From contig CAYRYU010000011.1 of assembly GCA_964428355.1 (NCBI GenBank), forward strand, positions 47,851-111,850: DNA of 64,000 nt, in the 5' to 3' direction. The position numbers and the translations under genes were made by a program. This stretch comes from CAYRYU01 sp964428355 (GTDB lineage: Bacteria > Muiribacteriota > Ozemobacteria > Ozemobacterales > Ozemobacteraceae). Shown in pieces: positions 62,239 to 64,000 of this stretch (the first letter of the stretch is position 1; every line of letters begins with the position of its first letter). The notes under the pieces are model-generated. The model worked only from the letters and a program-made list of their open reading frames with translations. It had not been told where the DNA came from and made no database searches.

Positions 62239-63840
62239 TCACCTGTCGAACCAGGAGGGGACCCGCCGTTTCCCGGACGGGTTCTGGGGTTGCCGGGACG
62301 GGCTGGAAGGGGCCGCCGGGCGCGGTTTTCCCTGCGAACCGCGGTCATTTCCCTGCGAGGGTCTGGGCCGACGGTCGGAACCCGACGGACTGGCATTCGC
62401 ATGGGCTTGGGCAGGTCTCCGATCCTGGCGGGGTGGATTCTGCCGGACAACCGGACGGGGAGCGCGAACCGGAGTCGTTGTCTTCCTGGCCGCTTCGGCT
62501 TCCTGCCTGGCGGCTCTCGAGGCGACCTTTGCGGCCGCGCGGGCGCGGTCTTCCGCGCGCTTGGCCCGGATCGCCGCGATCCTCTGGGCGATCGGGATCT
62601 CCAGAGCCTCCTCGGCCCGGCCACGATAGTCGAACCCCTCGATCATGCGGCGGGGAACCTTGCGGCCCACCCTCCGTTCGATCTCCCGGAAATCGGGTTC
62701 CTCGTCCGGGGAAACGAAAGTGAACGCCTCCCCCTGAAGGCTTGCGCGGGCGGTCCGGCCGACCCGGTGGATGTAATCGTCGGCGAGATGGGGAACGTCG
62801 AAGTTGATCACGTGGGAAAGAGCTTCGATGTCGATTCCTCGCGCGGCGATATCTGTGGCGACGAGAACCTGGAACTTCCCGGCCTTGAAATCCCCGAGGG
62901 CGGCGGTGCGCTGGAGCTGGCTGCGGTTACCGTGGATGCAGGCGCACTGGATGCCGTTCTTCGTGAGCATCTGGGAAAGCCGGTTCGCGCGGTGCTTGGT
63001 ACGCGTGAATGCGATGGCATTCCGGATCCCTTCCCTCTTGAGGATCTCGATCAGCAGCTTGGTCTTCAGCGATTCGGGAACCGGGAAGGCGGTCTGGGAA
63101 ATCCCCGTGGCGGGGGCGGAAACCCGCTCGATGTTGATCGCCACCGGGTTTTTGAGCATATCTCTTGAAAGCTCGACGATCGGCTGCGGCATGGTTGCCG
63201 AGAAGAAAAGGGTCTGCCTGGGCCGGGATGGAAGGTGGGCAAGCACCTTCCGGACATCGGGCAGGAAGCCCATGTCGAGCATGCGGTCGGCTTCGTCCAA
63301 CACCAGGTATTCGAGGTCGGAAAGCGCCGCGTAGGCGTTCTGGAAATGGTCGAGGAGGCGGCCCGGAGTGGCGATGATGATGTCCACGCCGTGCCGGAAG
63401 GCCGCGATCTGGGGTTCCATTCCCACTCCGCCGAAAACCGCAGCGGCCTGGATCGAAGTTCCAGGGGCGAGTTCGAGAGCGTGATCCCGGATCTGGGCCG
63501 CCAGCTCGCGGGTGGGGGAGAGAACCAGGGCGCGGGTAACGTGCCGGTTGCGCCCCTGCCTGCTTTCTTCCCGGCGGGTACCCATGATCCGGTGCATGAT
63601 GGGCAGAAGAAAAGCCGCAGTCTTCCCGCTCCCGGTCATCGCGCAGGCCAGGAGGTCACGGCCATGGAGTGCGGGCGGAATCGAACTGGACTGGATGGGA
63701 GTGGGGATCTCGAAACCCATCCGCTCGACCGATTTGAGAAGCTCGGGGTGGAGCTGGAACGACTGGAACGATTTGATCGTCTGGGGAGGTTGGACGGGTG
63801 GGGTGGTTTTCTGGGATGTCGGGATCGATGCTTGGGGCAT
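62239..63840 (-). CDS. DEAD-box ATP-dependent RNA helicase (RhlE/DeaD type)
   Basis: The 533-aa protein has all DEAD-box motifs in order: Q motif (FEIPTPIQ), motif I (AMTGSGKTAAF), Ia (PTRELAAQ), II (VLDEADRM), III (FSATMP), and the second lobe with TDIAARGIDIE and HRVGRTARA. The C-terminal 130 residues are Arg/Ala/Pro-rich and disordered, typical of RhlE-like proteins that remodel RNA during ribosome assembly or at low temperature. The ATG at 63840 gives a short N-terminal extension before the Q motif. No promoter was found. Confidence 0.92.
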   Translation of the reverse strand: MPQASIPTSQKTTPPVQPPQTIKSFQSFQLHPELLKSVERMGFEIPTPIQSSSIPPALHGRDLLACAMTGSGKTAAFLLPIMHRIMGTRREESRQGRNRHVTRALVLSPTRELAAQIRDHALELAPGTSIQAAAVFGGVGMEPQIAAFRHGVDIIIATPGRLLDHFQNAYAALSDLEYLVLDEADRMLDMGFLPDVRKVLAHLPSRPRQTLFFSATMPQPIVELSRDMLKNPVAINIERVSAPATGISQTAFPVPESLKTKLLIEILKREGIRNAIAFTRTKHRANRLSQMLTKNGIQCACIHGNRSQLQRTAALGDFKAGKFQVLVATDIAARGIDIEALSHVINFDVPHLADDYIHRVGRTARASLQGEAFTFVSPDEEPDFREIERRVGRKVPRRMIEGFDYRGRAEEALEIPIAQRIAAIRAKRAEDRARAAAKVASRAARQEAEAARKTTTPVRAPRPVVRQNPPRQDRRPAQAHANASPSGSDRRPRPSQGNDRGSQGKPRPAAPSSPSRQPQNPSGKRRVPSWFDR

Positions 63841-64000
63841 TGGTGAAATACTCTTTCCCGGCTGGACCTCGAAGGGTCGAGCCGAACGATCCGGCGAAAG
63901 GGGAGTGACGGTGGATTTGCCGGTGAGGCCGCCGTACGGACGAAACTGTCCTGGGAGTTACTGTGTGCGCTGAATCAGGCGAAATGCCGAATCGGCAACT
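63841..64000. other. Right-edge non-coding stretch
   Basis: The last 160 bases lie upstream of the helicase gene. I see no start codon with a ribosome site, no RNA gene and no clear promoter. Confidence 0.4.

Noticed and set aside
1..64000. tRNA, rRNA, prophage or insertion sequence
   Set aside because: No conserved RNA gene sequence, transposase, integrase or phage structural gene was recognised on either strand; short tRNAs could still be missed by eye.

Overview
The window is a moderately GC-rich bacterial chromosome segment that is densely coding, with many 4-bp ATGA/GTGA start-stop overlaps and recognisable sigma70-type promoters. The lipopolysaccharide-export permease (LptF/LptG family), the OmpA-like protein and the many periplasm- or surface-directed proteins point to a diderm. 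The mix of numerous type IV pilin-like proteins, FecR/CHASE2/SpoIIE signalling and unrecognised secreted proteins is reminiscent of Candidatus Riflebacteria-type genomes. That placement is an impression only; no marker gene here proves it. No rRNA, tRNA, CRISPR array or transposase was seen.

Region 1 (1-24.2 kb) is mixed. It holds the start of a gene leaving the left edge, an Rpn-type nuclease, a secreted HExxH peptidase, a rhomboid protease, two HEAT-repeat membrane proteins (the second coupled to a STAS protein) and a secreted esterase-PDZ fusion. It also holds a fused MFS/spermidine-synthase-like protein, ATGA-coupled to an unusual three-domain fusion (isochorismatase-like, phosphotransferase/kinase-like, and a C-terminus closely resembling eukaryotic NUDT9/TRPM2 NUDT9-H). 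A PocR-PAS hybrid histidine kinase follows, bracketed by four copies of a small inverted-pair repeat, and then a tandem pair of secreted metallopeptidases.

Region 2 (24.4-52.4 kb, all plus strand) looks like one large secretome/pseudopilin island. An ECF sigma factor and a zinc-finger/FecR anti-sigma factor head an apparent 13-gene operon ending near 37.9 kb. The island contains three large GspK-like proteins with small prepilin-like proteins beside them. It also contains three paralogous secreted proteins that share one N-terminal domain but carry three different cell-wall-hydrolase-type domains (3D, NlpC/P60-like, M23). Each of these is followed immediately by a secreted beta-propeller-like protein. 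An OmpA-like protein, a TPR-like protein, a Thr-repeat secreted protein, a lipase-like protein and two unrecognised secreted proteins complete it. No pilus or type II secretion motor genes are in the window.

Region 3 (52.4-64 kb) has a membrane protein, an LptF/LptG permease and a minus-strand operon: FecR-like lipoprotein, CHASE2-SpoIIE phosphatase, a GspK-like protein, two prepilins and a second CHASE2-SpoIIE phosphatase, almost all coupled by overlaps. A DEAD-box RNA helicase lies upstream of it.

The main candidates for undescribed biology are the NUDT9-H fusion at 9906-12569, the shared-domain cell-wall-hydrolase/propeller cassettes (30691-34961 and 47956-50048), the pseudopilin cassettes tied to ECF/FecR and CHASE2/SpoIIE regulation, and the repeat elements that enter coding sequence or supply stop codons.
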